NCBI RefSeq assembly: GCF_030247195.1
Contig: NC_080672.1
Span: 372,132,166-372,196,165 of the forward strand
DNA from: Topomyia yanbarensis
Lineage: Eukaryota; Arthropoda; Insecta; Diptera; Culicidae
Direction of reading: 5' to 3'
Length of the DNA stretch: 64,000 nt
How positions within the stretch are numbered: position 1 is the stretch's first letter; the number at the start of each line of letters is the position of its first letter. The notes under the pieces are model-generated. The model searched no databases and had not been told where the DNA came from. It was given only the letters and a program-made list of their open reading frames with translations. Both the position numbers and the translations under genes were made by a program. This document shows positions 46,246-56,524 of the stretch, piece after piece.

Positions 46246-46308
46246 TATTTATAGAGGCACCGCGTGGTTTGCGTCAGTCGTTGCTCGATTTTCGCACGAG
46301 CAGGATCT
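46246..46308 (+). promoter_or_regulatory. Core promoter match: TATA, initiator and DPE at textbook spacing
   Basis: TATTTATAG begins at 46246. TCAGTC (consensus TCAKTY) places A+1 at 46276, 30 bp downstream of the first TATA base. GGATCT at 46303-46308 is exactly +28 to +33 and matches the DPE consensus RGWYVT at every position. The first ATG downstream (46318) opens a 6-codon frame, so the transcript, if real, would be non-coding, spliced, or an internal start for the mucin-like gene whose exon B lies 7 kb downstream on the same strand. It may alternatively belong to a mobile element. Confidence 0.55.
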
Positions 46309-46309
46309 A

Positions 46310-48080
46310 GACAATAATGTCCGGACGATGCGATTAGTGATGGCATGCCAAACTTTGCATAGACGAACTCATTCGTGTATGCAAAGTTTCAACTCGAACA
46401 GCACGATGAAGAGCACGCGATGCACTGCGCAATTGCACACAGTAAAGAAACGGGCGCGATAAGTTCGAGTCGTGTATCGTGATGATTTGCAAAGTGGGTG
46501 GATAGGGTGGCCTTTGGTTTGAACACTGCAGTGTGCGACGCGTTTGTACAGCGCTTGTGTGTTTGCGTTGAGACCGGGACAAAGGGGAAAAATAACTTAA
46601 TTGAGTTTGCGTCTACTGAAATGCGGGGGTGTGTTGAAGATGTTTATGTTTATGTTTATGTGGGGTTTATGTTAGAGCAGTTTCAGAATTGATTTTTGTT
46701 TTAAAAAGATTAAACTAAAGTGATCTTCGGTAGTCCAGCTGAAAGTAAAGCCATCTAACGCAAAGAAAACAACGATTAGTTTTTATCCCAGATTTGCAAG
46801 CATTAGTATATTATGTTGTTCAAATTTCGTAGAGCATATTAAGCAGCGTAGTATTTTATATATGGGGTTAAAAGCAAAACTGGAACGGGCACCTTGCGGT
46901 TTGTTTTATTATTTCAAACATTAAAACTGGTACACGCTGCCGTTTTTTGTGTTGCTTCATTTGAAACAAGTTTAGATCTTCTGTTGTATAGCTCTAGATT
47001 CATAATTGTGACAGTTCGATGACATAAAACTGAACATTTCATAACTAGTACTTTAGTAATTTAAACAAAAAAAGCAATTTTAACAAAATATTTATACAAA
47101 TACTGCATGTCCCCTACACAAAAACATATTTTTCATGAAAATCTGTGATTTTGTGGGAATTTTGAGGCCCAGGTGGTTTGGCTCTCTGCAAAACGAAACT
47201 TCCTGCTTGCCCTAATATGTTGAACGATATCAGTACGGAATTGCGCAGGTGATGATACTGGATATAGACGCCTTCCGTAAACCTAAACTCCATTCATTTT
47301 CACCTTCATAAAATATTTAACCTCACAAAGACTTGCTTGTGTAGAACAAAATTTGAAGTCAACGACCACTGTGTTAGGTGGGAGAAGTACTTTTTCGTCT
47401 ATTGTACTCATAACGGTTTCCTTTGTTCTTAAGACAATACACACCAGATCGCGAAGCTGATAGTTATCGTTCGCAGTACTCATTTGCAGCTCTGACTCGG
47501 GCAAAAGTGGATAGTATACTGAAATTTCGATCTTATTCTAGTTTGAAAGCAGGTTTCTATTAGTATACCAATAGTTTTGGCAAACAGAATAATATTTCGT
47601 ATTTAATTTGAACCATCAAACATTCTTCAGAAACATTCTAGTGCCATACTTCCTTCGGCAAAGTTGTTCAGCTAGAGTTGAGTTTTTCCATAATTGACAT
47701 AATTGATTGCATATGTTATGGTAAATTGCAGGCTCCACAGAAAAATAAAAAAGCGAATGCAAATTTCCAAAATCAAATGCAATGCGGGATTCTGGAGCAT
47801 AATCAATTGAATATAATTTTTCCGTAGCTACTAGGGAACCAAAACGTTTTATTCTCGCTTGATATCGTTAAGTTTACTTGAATGCAATCAGTAATAAATT
47901 TAAAACGAAACACTTTGTTACTATTGGTTAAAATGGCCGAATTAAGGAAACGCATGGTGATGTTTGCTTCGGTGTTGTGTCAGCACTTCCTTAAGCTGTT
48001 ATATTTGGCGACTTCTCAAGAGAAAATGTTTTGCGTTACAAAGAATCCCATCTGTCTGTATATTTTAATATACAATTAAT
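46310..48080. other. No gene recognised
   Basis: The frames 46498-46692 (+), 47283-47504 (-) and 47882-48079 (+) show no recognisable domain. A third variant of the GGGCACC..GCGGTTTG word occurs near 46887, preceded by TATATATGG. Confidence 0.4.
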
Positions 48081-48083
48081 ATA

Positions 48084-49637
48084 CAGGGTGTTTGGTTCAA
48101 GTTAAGAACCTCTTGAGGGATGATTGACCGTCTTATTTGGAAAAAAAAATCGTTCTACACATACCATCAAATCTCAACCGTTACTAAGTTATTGAATTTT
48201 TTTTGTTAAAAACTTGTCTTAAAATAGCTCTAACTCAAAAAGTATAGTATTTCAAATCTTTTAGATCCATTGGATAGGTGAGAAAATTTCCCATTGAATG
48301 ATGCTCTCACATGTTTCAGCTAATGAGGTTAAGTAACCTTTTCACAGTATTTTTTTTTAAATTTAACAATTTTGATCGATTTTTCGTTCATTTCGCGAAA
48401 ATCTTTATAGTTAACCTCATTATTTCAAAAATTAAGCTTGTTAGTCTTAAAGAGCTGCATAATTTGTTCTTTGACATGTTACACTTATCTTTTCTTGTTT
48501 TCATGTGTTTGGGTTATTGAACTTTGATATTTTTATGTCATTTTCACTAATACTAACTCTTATTGAAAAGTATGACACTTATTATACCTTTTCTTATTTT
48601 TATTCGAAAGCCAAAAAAATTTTGTAGACAAAAATGTATTAATACCATTCAGTTAAGTGTATTTAGTATTCTTGTAGAAGTAAGTTAGTTTAAAGTTAAT
48701 GTTGTTTTTAACATTTTTGTTAATTTACTTAAAAAGTAAATACTAAGGATCACCATTATTATCATCGAAATAATGCTTCAGCAAGTTCTATAAAATCATT
48801 TTTATCACCTCGCCTCATATGCAAAAACAACCCACTACATTTGTGGTGAGGTCATGCTGTGTTAACTACTAAATTGCAGCGAAATGAAAAGCGATAGGGA
48901 TGAAGTGTAAAACAACAAGTTATAGAGAATGTTAAGGGACGCCAAATGAACAATAGTAACAATAAATTTATTTTGATAGTAGTTAGAATAATTACAAAAC
49001 TCTTCAAACAACGCTAATTTTGAGTTATTTTACTAGTAAAAAGTCATTCAGTACACTTAACTAAAGGATATTTGTACAAACATCGAAAGAAAATTTCCTC
49101 GGCTTTCCAATGAAGCCTTGGAAATAATGATATAAAGCATATTTTTAGATTAAAGTCTTTTAAACACTTGCAATTCGATTACAGGAAAAGTTTAATAATG
49201 AAATTACTAAGAAACGAGAAGAGATAGGAATATGATGTTGAAGAACAAAGTATGATTCGTCCTAAAACCTAACTTTTGGATAATAGATATTGCTATAATC
49301 ATAATTCATTATTTTGAGAAAATTAACAAAAACCTCATCAAAAATGCCAACTTGTAACCGCTTTACAACATGAGGTAATTAAAACTAATTAACTGAAAGA
49401 TATGAGAACACCATTCAACAGAAAATTTTCACACCTTTCCAATGGAACTAAAAGATTAAAAATACGAAGTATACTTTTCAAGTTAGTTCTATTTTAAAAT
49501 AAATAAGTTTTTTACACAAAAAGTTCAATAACTCTGTAACGTTTGAGATTTGATGGTATGTGTAGAACGATTTTTTTCTCCCAATAAGACAGTCAATCAA
49601 CCCTCGAGAGGTTTTTAATCATGAACCAAACACCCTG
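48084..49637. mobile_element. 1.55-kb long-TIR element with TA target duplication (Tc1/mariner-like, non-autonomous)
   Basis: The ends CAGGGTGTTTGGTTCA (48084) and TGAACCAAACACCCTG (to 49637) are perfect inverted repeats flanked by TA at 48082-48083 and 49638-49639. The arms stay paired for at least about 230 bp: ATTGACCGTCTTATT, CGTTCTACACATACCATCAA, ATCTCAA.CGTTAC, and TTAGATCCATTGGA with TTTCCAATGGAACTAA. The interior is AT-rich and non-coding. The TA duplication and terminal sequence fit a non-autonomous Tc1/mariner-type element. Few arm mismatches suggest it is younger than the retrotransposon relics. Confidence 0.9.
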
Positions 49638-49699
49638 TAATTTTTTAGTCACAGATGTCCTTAGAAGAAGATCGTCTGAATTGCAATCTTATTGAGCCC

Positions 49700-50060
49700 A
49701 GGGAGCATATTGATCTGTGGTGGAGAATGTCGTAGCTCTCACCAAAAGAGCGACTTTAACGGGAACACCTCAGATTCTCCGGGCGCTGTTTGTTCGCGGA
49801 GCTTGATACTAGATCATGTGAACTCTACCCACAATGAAGGCACACTTATCAGCATTCCCAATGCAAGAGTACTAATGAATATCTGCGCACTTGCCAAACA
49901 GAGTACAATAAGTGTTTTGAACAGCCAACCCCGGGCTTCAGTAGATTCACGCATGACAAACTCAAATCGGTGACCGTACCATCGATCTCAACTTTGTGGG
50001 CGGACATGCAGACGTGGTAGTCCTTCATGAAATTCTTATCGTCAGTAAAGTCATTTGCTT
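49700..50060 (-). pseudogene. VEIDG-motif fragment, copy 3
   Basis: The minus strand from about 50045 reads FMKDYHVCMSAHKVEIDGTV, then TDLSLSCVNLL. After a frameshift it gives a hydrophobic stretch (ALGMLISVPSL). The order motif, then Cys-containing segment, then hydrophobic helix parallels copy 2 at 32130-32480. It is frameshifted and therefore broken. Confidence 0.35.
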
Positions 50061-50069
50061 ACATCAGAC

Positions 50070-51650
50070 AGACTATAAAAATTCTGAGCTTAGCTGGGCG
50101 AATTTTCGTGACACCTGCATATTTGAAAATTTCCAAGTCATTTGTTTCGAAAACTTTACATTACTTTGCGGATTATCTGTGATCTGAAATAAAATCAGAT
50201 ATGGTCCGACTAAGTTCAATGTGTATGTTTTTAAACGGGAAGTCAGGGTCTCCAAAAAATAAAAAACCTTTCATAGCAACTGATGGTCTTTGTTTAACTT
50301 GCCTGTACAAACTAAGAGTGCTGCCAGGGACAGTATACGTTGACGACGGAAAATTAATTTTTCATATATCTTCGGTATGATGTATCGAGACTTAGACTGG
50401 TAATTCAAATCGAATGTTATGGACTGTAAACAATATACTGACCAACTCACAGTTCCTAAAAGTTGTCTCCTCAGTATTCTAGTCAACTGAAATCACGATT
50501 CTAGAGTTTAAGATTTGCGGCTGGAGTTTATAAAAAATTAGCAATAGTAAAACCCGACAAAATGCTCCGTCCGTCGCCTTCAAACACTGAAATACTGATA
50601 GTACCGACAAATCTACAGTGAACTTATGTTTAAAATTTCACACCTCTTCAGTGTTCTTTTGGTGGTCTGTATTGCTGGCTTTGCCCAAAAGGGGCTGGAA
50701 AATTTCGGTTTTCTGCAACGTTTTCGAAAGATTTTTCGTTCAGCTCTTCCAGTTTGTGTCAGTGGAATGTTACACAACTGTGGAGCAGAATGTTTTCAGC
50801 TTCTGGGAACGTCATGTGCGGAAGAGATTTGATTTTATACGCAGGCAGCGCAAGAGATATGGAATCCAGACTTTCAAACCCATACTATATTGTAAGTCTG
50901 GTTATTTGAAGCTGTTGGTTAGAATGTTAGGGTTTGGCCCCTACTTATGTTCAACGAATTGGCTCATGATCTAGTTTGAGAAAGTGAAAATTAAGAGTCC
51001 AATTCATATTTTCGTGTAGTTTAAGGCTTTTTAATAATGCGTTTGCCATTTTAGTAATGATTCTTTTTCTTTGAAATGAGACTACGACTTTGATACCAAT
51101 TTATACGCATTTCATCGCGTGTTTTCTAAGTAATTGCAGAAATGATCAAAATCAGCAAATCAACTATGTACCAATTTTAAGTAGCGAAATAAGTAGATTT
51201 TTTATAAATCACATCTCGGGAGCAAGCTGCTAGATCCAAGCATGCTAATAAAAAAAATAATTCAAAATAGTTTACAGTTAATAGTATAGTCCTACGTCAA
51301 CATTTCGTGCAACACCATAGGGCTAGGCTAGTTTTTTCCATACAACAGTCCCCACTGGGAATATTTATTAGATAATCAACAGTCAAACATGATGAAGTCA
51401 GTGTGCAATCTGCCAAAATCATCGTCACAACGCAACAACAGTCCCCACTGGGAATATTATTGAAACTCAGGAAGCAGAATAAATCAAGAAGACTTTCAAC
51501 GTCACCATTCCCTAAATAATAAATTTTAAATGAAAACTTTCAGCAAATTTAAAGTGAACGAAATAAGGAAACGCATGGTGCCTTGTTACTATTCAGCTAA
51601 AGTAGCAAGCACCTGTAAACGTACCTGAAATCTGTACTTTTTTCAATCTT
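50070..51650. other. No gene recognised; short direct repeat near 51343 and 51436
   Basis: The frame 50618-50974 (+, 118 codons) has no recognisable domain and an overlapping competitor in another frame. Identical 23-bp words starting CAACAGTCCCC occur at 51343 and 51436, 93 bp apart. Confidence 0.4.
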
Positions 51651-51654
51651 CCTA

Positions 51655-51870
51655 TCACAGCACAGCCTTGTCGTCATACATCATCTCAAACTCCCTCGTA
51701 AACCTGTCTACAAATTTACCATATTTATCACCATCATATTTCGCACACTTTGTCGTTCGTCTCCCTTGCCGATGCTGCGTTTGGTCGGCACTTCTAATAT
51801 TTTCACGGGGCGTCCACAGGTGTAAAATATCCCCAACGGTGATGACTTTTTCCTCTTGTTTCGTCGCCAT
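51655..51870 (-). CDS. Hypothetical small ORF, 71 codons
   Basis: Starts at an ATG (51868-51870 on the plus strand, reading GCCATTAGC; the minus-strand context is GCTAATGGCG). It encodes a hydrophilic product opening MATKQEEKVITVGDILHLW and ending in RFTREFEMMYDDKAVL. Composition is protein-like, mixed and charged with few low-complexity runs, unlike most frames nearby. No domain is recognised. It could be a small gene, an exon of a minus-strand gene or a transposon fragment. No promoter or poly(A) signal was identified. Confidence 0.25.
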   Translation of the reverse strand: MATKQEEKVITVGDILHLWTPRENIRSADQTQHRQGRRTTKCAKYDGDKYGKFVDRFTREFEMMYDDKAVL

Positions 51871-51879
51871 TAGCTACAA

Positions 51880-53205
51880 ATATGCGAGTGTTACCTACTG
51901 CATTCCATCCTGCTTTTAATTTTTCACTCTTGGTTGACGCGTGAGATCTTTATAACAAACAAATTCTCGGCTGCTATGTTGTCTGACGCACCGATTCATC
52001 TTGCGGGAAGGTACTCGCTCATTGGACCTCCATTGTTCGAGAATGTGCTTACTGTCATAAAAGAAGGCGAACAGTGTAAAACTTTGTGTTACGCAGTACA
52101 TATTAAAGCATACTTTAGTTTACGCATTTTGTGTAATCTTTTTTGTTAAAAAAAAGGTTTTCCTTATAATGTAGACTTCACAACTTCGAAATTACTCTGT
52201 CTAAGGCACGTACTGATTGATGTCATATTTAATATTTATTTCGGCATGCGAGACAAAACTTTTCCTATTGTTACAATTTATATAAATTTTAAGGAGCCCA
52301 AAACCATCAAAGCAAAAACCAATTTTCAAAAGACTCGGCATTTCGTTGGACCGCGATAAGATGACAGCCTCGTGATTGCTTTTAAAACTTCTTTCACCGG
52401 TGGATGGTAAAGCAGTGGAAGTGAGCCCCCGTCAAAAGATAAAGTTTATATTGACAGATTAAACATTCCGGCGTTCGCCAGGAAACGTGTCAAGAACCAA
52501 ACTTTAATTTAATTTATTTGCATTACTAAATATACTACAGCAACGGAATGTGCTAAAATTCCCTTAAAGTATTTCCAACGGTATGCTGAAGTTATTAAGT
52601 AGTTAAGGTGTTAAAAATGACATCCTACTTCAAGGGATGGTATGAAGGGAAGTAATCCAATGCTAGTCAATATCATTTTAGTTTATAAGCTATCTGAGTG
52701 GAATGTTGTGTAAAGCCTGTTATTCGATGATCTCTGCCTATCCGTTAAAACGAAAATTCGTTCCATTTACCCGTAGCATGTTGTATTTTATGATGAAATT
52801 TTGTCGTGTTTGCATGCGGTATACTAGCGTTTGAAAATGTCCTTTTGAGTTCTGCACGCAACTGCTTGGCCAGACACCGAATTACACCTTGAATGCCTGA
52901 CAGTCTGTTCTCGTGATAGCACACCTCTATTCTTTTTTTCCTTGAAACCACGTATGATACAATACATCACTAAAAATCCTCCACTTGATTAGAAGAAATC
53001 GTACCTCCTGTACAGTAACTATATATTGAGAATGATGCCCACTATCGATAACCTTGACCATCAAACAATTATAAAATAACAAGTCCCCCGTTCACTTCTA
53101 TCCACCCCATCTCTATTAACAAATAAACAATCAAACCAACAAATCTTCGATCGCGTGCAACGTGAACTTCGAAAAAAAACATGTACTACAAACAAAAAAT
53201 CAACC
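51880..53205. other. Intronic, no gene recognised
   Basis: Frames are short and without domains. The stretch leads into the acceptor of exon B; its last 25 bp (CACTCAAAACCACCCTCTAG) are C/A-rich with a moderate pyrimidine tract. Confidence 0.4.
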
Positions 53206-53225
53206 CACTCAAAACCACCCTCTAG

Positions 53226-53912
53226 ACGGATGACCAGGATGATGAGTCCCCGGAAGCACTGTTACCCACCTCGTTGGGAACCCCACCGTCAGGTCCGAAA
53301 ACCGACACCGACGCGTCTGCTACTACGTCCACAATATCCATCACTTCGGCAGGCTCGATCCCAACGCAGGCTGGCACCTTGGATCATGGTCGCCATGTAG
53401 CTACAACCACCGCCTCCATCAATGATTTTCTGTTCGGATCGGACGATCGTCGCAGTGAAGAAGAAGCACCTGGTGAAGAATATACCGAAGATGAGTACGA
53501 AGATACGGTCATAATAACCGAACTGCCCAATTCAGTGGCCCCGATCGTTCCGGTATCAACGAGTACCGTACTGTCCTCGACGAGCAAAACCGTAAGCAGT
53601 ACTCAAGTGGTGACGGAAGCAGAACCTGCCAGTACAACGATTGAGCCGGTTGCTTCTAGTACTACAACTACTACTACTACAACCACTACCACCACCACCA
53701 CACAGGCACCGCCGCCTTCGACAACAGCAACAACAGAAACAGAAACAGCAACCACAACACCGCTTGAGCTCGTAACAGTGCCACGTGTGGTTTTTGTTGA
53801 AGCTACCACCACACCTGCTATAACTACTACTACTACTACTACTTCTACTACTGCTACTAGTACCGCTACCGCTTCTGCCGATAGCGACAGTACTACTACT
53901 CTTGAATCAAAG
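53226..53912 (+). CDS. Exon B of the acidic, Thr-rich (mucin-like) protein
   Basis: Acceptor CCCTCTAG ending at 53225 and donor AAAG|GTAGCA at 53912/53913; 687 bp, 229 codons, phase 0 at both ends. The frame opens TDDQDDESPEALLPTSLGT. It passes through NDFLFGSDDRRSEEEAPGEE, then YTEDEYEDT, then ELPNSVAPIVP, and ends in Thr-dominated sequence including a run of about 14 threonines written with mixed ACT/ACA/ACC codons. The acidic block with tyrosines is a plausible tyrosine-sulfation or calcium-binding segment if extracellular; the Thr tracts are plausible O-glycosylation zones. The apparent TTG start inside is not real. The C- and A-rich overlapping frame 53155-53400 is a shadow. Confidence 0.8.
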
Positions 53913-54510
53913 GTAGCAAATTGTTAGAATCCAATTTTTGATTGTTCCGTTTTGTTTGAGAGCTAGCGCCAAAACACAATTGACTGCCAAAAAAATCATT
54001 TCGAAAAAAATTGATACAATTTTTCAACAAGCTTCGCTGATATCAAATATGCACAAATTTAATTATAAACAAACTTACCTGCACCAATGTTTAAAGCTAA
54101 ACAAATTCAGTTTTGTTCGTTTTTTTAAGATTAAGGATTGTTCTTTTGTACATTTTTCTTCCGTTAGTTAAATAATTACTTTCTTTTGTACAAATCAAAC
54201 CTAACAATATTTCGTTTCACAAACAGTTTATTATGTACATATTGAACTTTTTTGTAATGCGGCTAATGGATTTTGTTAACGCTTTTGGATCACTTATGTT
54301 AGTACATTTATCATTTCACTTAGTATTCATTTCGATTTTCAACAAAAAAAATAATTTCAAGCAAATCCGCTTTCTAGTGCTTTTTAGTTAATAGCACCAA
54401 AAATATGATTTTTTTAACTTTTATTTTTCGAATCCAATCGATGATAAACCTCACTAATCCAACCTTTTTTTTCATCCTTCATCCAAACAAACAAAATCAA
54501 CCCCACGCAG
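53913..54510 (+). other. 598-bp intron between exons B and C
   Basis: GTAGCA donor (a weaker +3 to +6 than consensus) and CCCCACGCAG acceptor. The sequence is AT-rich and non-repetitive. Phase 0. Confidence 0.7.
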
Positions 54511-54705
54511 GTCACATCTCAACCGACGGTGAGTAAAACTCCAGCAGCGACCGGAGGAAAGCGGGAACCGAAAGAGGACGACACCTTCGAAGAGAACTAC
54601 GATGATGAGTACGACGACGAACTGGAGGAGGAACCCCCGACCAGTGCTGCCCCTGTCGGCAGACTGGCGAACAGTGTGGATCCGATCGCGGCTGTTACTA
54701 CCGAG
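54511..54705 (+). CDS. Exon C of the acidic, Thr-rich (mucin-like) protein
   Basis: Acceptor CCCCACGCAG ending at 54510 and strong donor GAG|GTAAGT at 54705/54706; 195 bp, 65 codons, phase 0 at both ends. It reads VTSQPTVSKTPAATGG, then an acidic-tyrosine segment EENYDDEYDDELEEE, then GRLANSVDPIAAVTTE. The order acidic-Tyr block, then L-x-NSV-[AD]-PI, then V-[ST]-T repeats that of exon B, so the two exons look like duplicates of one module. No further exon is visible before 64000, so the gene probably continues beyond the window. Confidence 0.75.
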
Positions 54706-55116
54706 GTAAGTACTGTTTACATGGAGCTTATGCTCGGTTTGATTGAACTTGATAATTTACTGAGGAAGTGTTACAATTCGCAGTGGTTCAGGCTGTAAAT
54801 GTAGCACGAAAAAGAACTAAAACTAAATAACTAAGCCTTATAATCCGTTTTGGAAAGTTGCTGTACTTTTCCAGGCCCTTTTAATTGTTTAAACAGAAGC
54901 TAGGGCTTAGTAAAAACTAAAATTGAACTTTCTACAGGTTCGAGATAGAACTTCAATGAATTTGTAGAGCTACATATTTTAGACAAATTTGTTGAAGATA
55001 TGTAAGCTTTGTCTTTCATATATTAGAAATCCCATTTTAAGCTTTTGGATGTTCCTTAAAAACTGTTTTATTTATATAACTTTTGTAGTTTTGAAGTAGA
55101 GTACTTCTAACGTTTC
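54706..55116. other. Intronic, nothing recognised
   Basis: Follows the donor of exon C. From about 55085 it begins to match the R repeat family. Confidence 0.4.
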
Positions 55117-55285
55117 AATATAGAGGCCCAGTTTCAAAATTTTCGGCCGGATTTTCACCCGATTTTTTTAACGTGATTATCTGCTGTTGTACTGAATGAA
55201 AATATTAGATTTTTGCGCTATCCTGATTAGAAATATGCACAACGATTTTGTAACTAATTCTGTAGAATGTAAAATTACTGAAAAT
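55117..55285 (+). repeat. Interspersed repeat R, copy 2 (upstream of H2A remnant)
   Basis: Collinear with 7843-7995: TTTCAATATAG..G..CAGTTT, TGTTGTACTGAAT, TTTTTGCGCTATC, AAATATGCACAACGATTTTG and TCTGTAGAATGTA. The match fades about 210 bp before the recognisable histone H2A sequence. Confidence 0.6.
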
Positions 55286-55494
55286 AACGAAAAAAAATCA
55301 TTTTGTGAAAGCAGTTATTATCTGCGCCGTGATTGGTTCGTACAATTCGATTACAAGCGAGCTAAACTTGTTTACGGTCGAAGTTCCACCTCTTTGACTA
55401 TGGAAATAAATTTGGCCGCCCCCTTTGGCTTCGAACGTAAACTGAACCAAGTACAGAACCGGGGGTCGTATGCGAGTGCGGCACCATTCGTGTG

Positions 55495-55744
55495 TTACTG
55501 TCGTGCTGGTTGCATCAGAACGCTCTGTCGCTCGAACCCATCATTTGCTGAGAAAGAGTCACTACGCCGAAAGAAAGGGTCAGTATCCCAGAGCACCCGT
55601 CCTCCTGGCAGCAGTGATGGATTATCTTGCCGCCAATGTATTAGAGCTGGCAGCAAACGCTGCCAGTGATTACAAGTAGACCATGATCATCCCCCGTCAT
55701 TTGCAGCTAGCCATTCGAAACGGCGAAGAGTTTAACAAATTGCT
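55495..55744 (+). pseudogene. Histone H2A pseudogene
   Basis: A short CRAG piece near 55499 (matching the SRAG of H2A) is followed, in another frame, by [11 protein letters not shown], then [20 protein letters not shown] and NAASDYK. This matches the central H2A histone fold (LLRKGNYAER...APVYLAAVLEYL...ELAGNAARDN). A TAG at 55677-55679 replaces the next lysine position; the frame then continues MIIPRHLQLAIRNGEEFNKL to about 55744. The remaining C-terminus is cut off by a MITE. The N-terminal tail is lost or frameshifted. No intron. Clearly non-functional. Confidence 0.9.
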
Positions 55745-56118
55745 AAAGTGAAGTAGAATACACTTTAGGCTGTTATTACGAATGTTGCAATTTTTACAAT
55801 CTTCTGAAAGGTTGCATAAAATCAGTTATTTCGATATTTCTAGTGGAGTTACCGAAATATCGGTACACATACATTGAAATCTAAAATATTTTCAAACATA
55901 TTCGAGCATATGGTTTCTCATATGGTAACCCTGAAAAGGGCATTTAATGATAGTGAAACAATTCATTTGGTAACAGCAGAAAATTCGATATACGTATACC
56001 GTTATTTGGGTATTTCTATTAACAATACCGAAATAACCGGTTTTAATTAAACTTTTCAGAAGATAGTTAAAATTGCAACATTCGTATTAACAACCTAAAG
56101 TGTATTCTACATCACTTT
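55745..56118. mobile_element. 374-bp MITE interrupting the H2A pseudogene
   Basis: The ends AAAGTGAAGTAGAATACACT (55745) and AGTGTATTCTACATCACTTT (to 56118) are inverted repeats with one mismatch, and pairing continues through TTTAGG, TACGAATGTTGCAATTTT and ATCTTCTGAAA, with ACCGAAATA words nearer the loop. It starts right after the last H2A-like codons. The flank GGTTATGTCTCTAACATTAC also follows a similar short fragment near 42110, so the repeat may extend beyond 56118. No target duplication was identified. Confidence 0.8.
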
Positions 56119-56520
56119 GGTTATGTCTCTAACATTACCTACTCATCTCTTATTTTAAACTATCGTGGACAACTTGAACATTATTTTAGAGTGCATAATT
56201 TACTCATATACACTAACTAATAAACAAGGCAAGAAAATGAGGAAGGGTCAAATGATGTGAAAAATCATGAAACCGCAGAAGGAAATACTGAAAAAACATG
56301 TTTTTTTCAGCAGCAGCAGCAGCTGGCTTTGTACTTACGAATGACTTCTTCGTGTCCTCGTCGTCGCCAGAGTGTGGAAATGAAGTTGTGCATTCCGGTT
56401 CACGTGGTTGCCTAGCTGTGCAACGATGACGTTTTTCAGTCTATCTTCTGACCTCGCACAAAGCAGAAGCAGAAAAATCGCTACGCTATAGCAGGCTATA
56501 GGTACCAGTGAATCAAGCCA
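56119..56520. other. Non-coding; possible 5' leader of the following retroelement
   Basis: Contains a short CAG run near 56310-56325 and GC-richer sequence to 56520. No domain. It may be the 5' UTR of the ORF1 element that begins near 56525. Confidence 0.3.
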
Positions 56521-56524
56521 GCTT

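Larger units (their letters stand above)
18315..53225 (+). other. 34.9-kb intron between exons A and B
   Basis: The donor GTAAGC at 18315 and the acceptor CACCCTCTAG ending at 53225 frame a 34,911-bp intron, both edges in phase 0. It contains the minisatellite, most foldbacks, retrotransposon and transposase relics, a SINE and promoter-like sites described separately. No intermediate Thr-rich or acidic exon was found inside it. The inference would fail if A and B belong to different transcripts. Confidence 0.6.

Noticed and set aside
53155..53400. Plus-strand frame overlapping the start of exon B
   Set aside because: Different frame from the acidic Thr-rich reading, crosses the acceptor site, and gives Arg/Pro-rich text without motifs.
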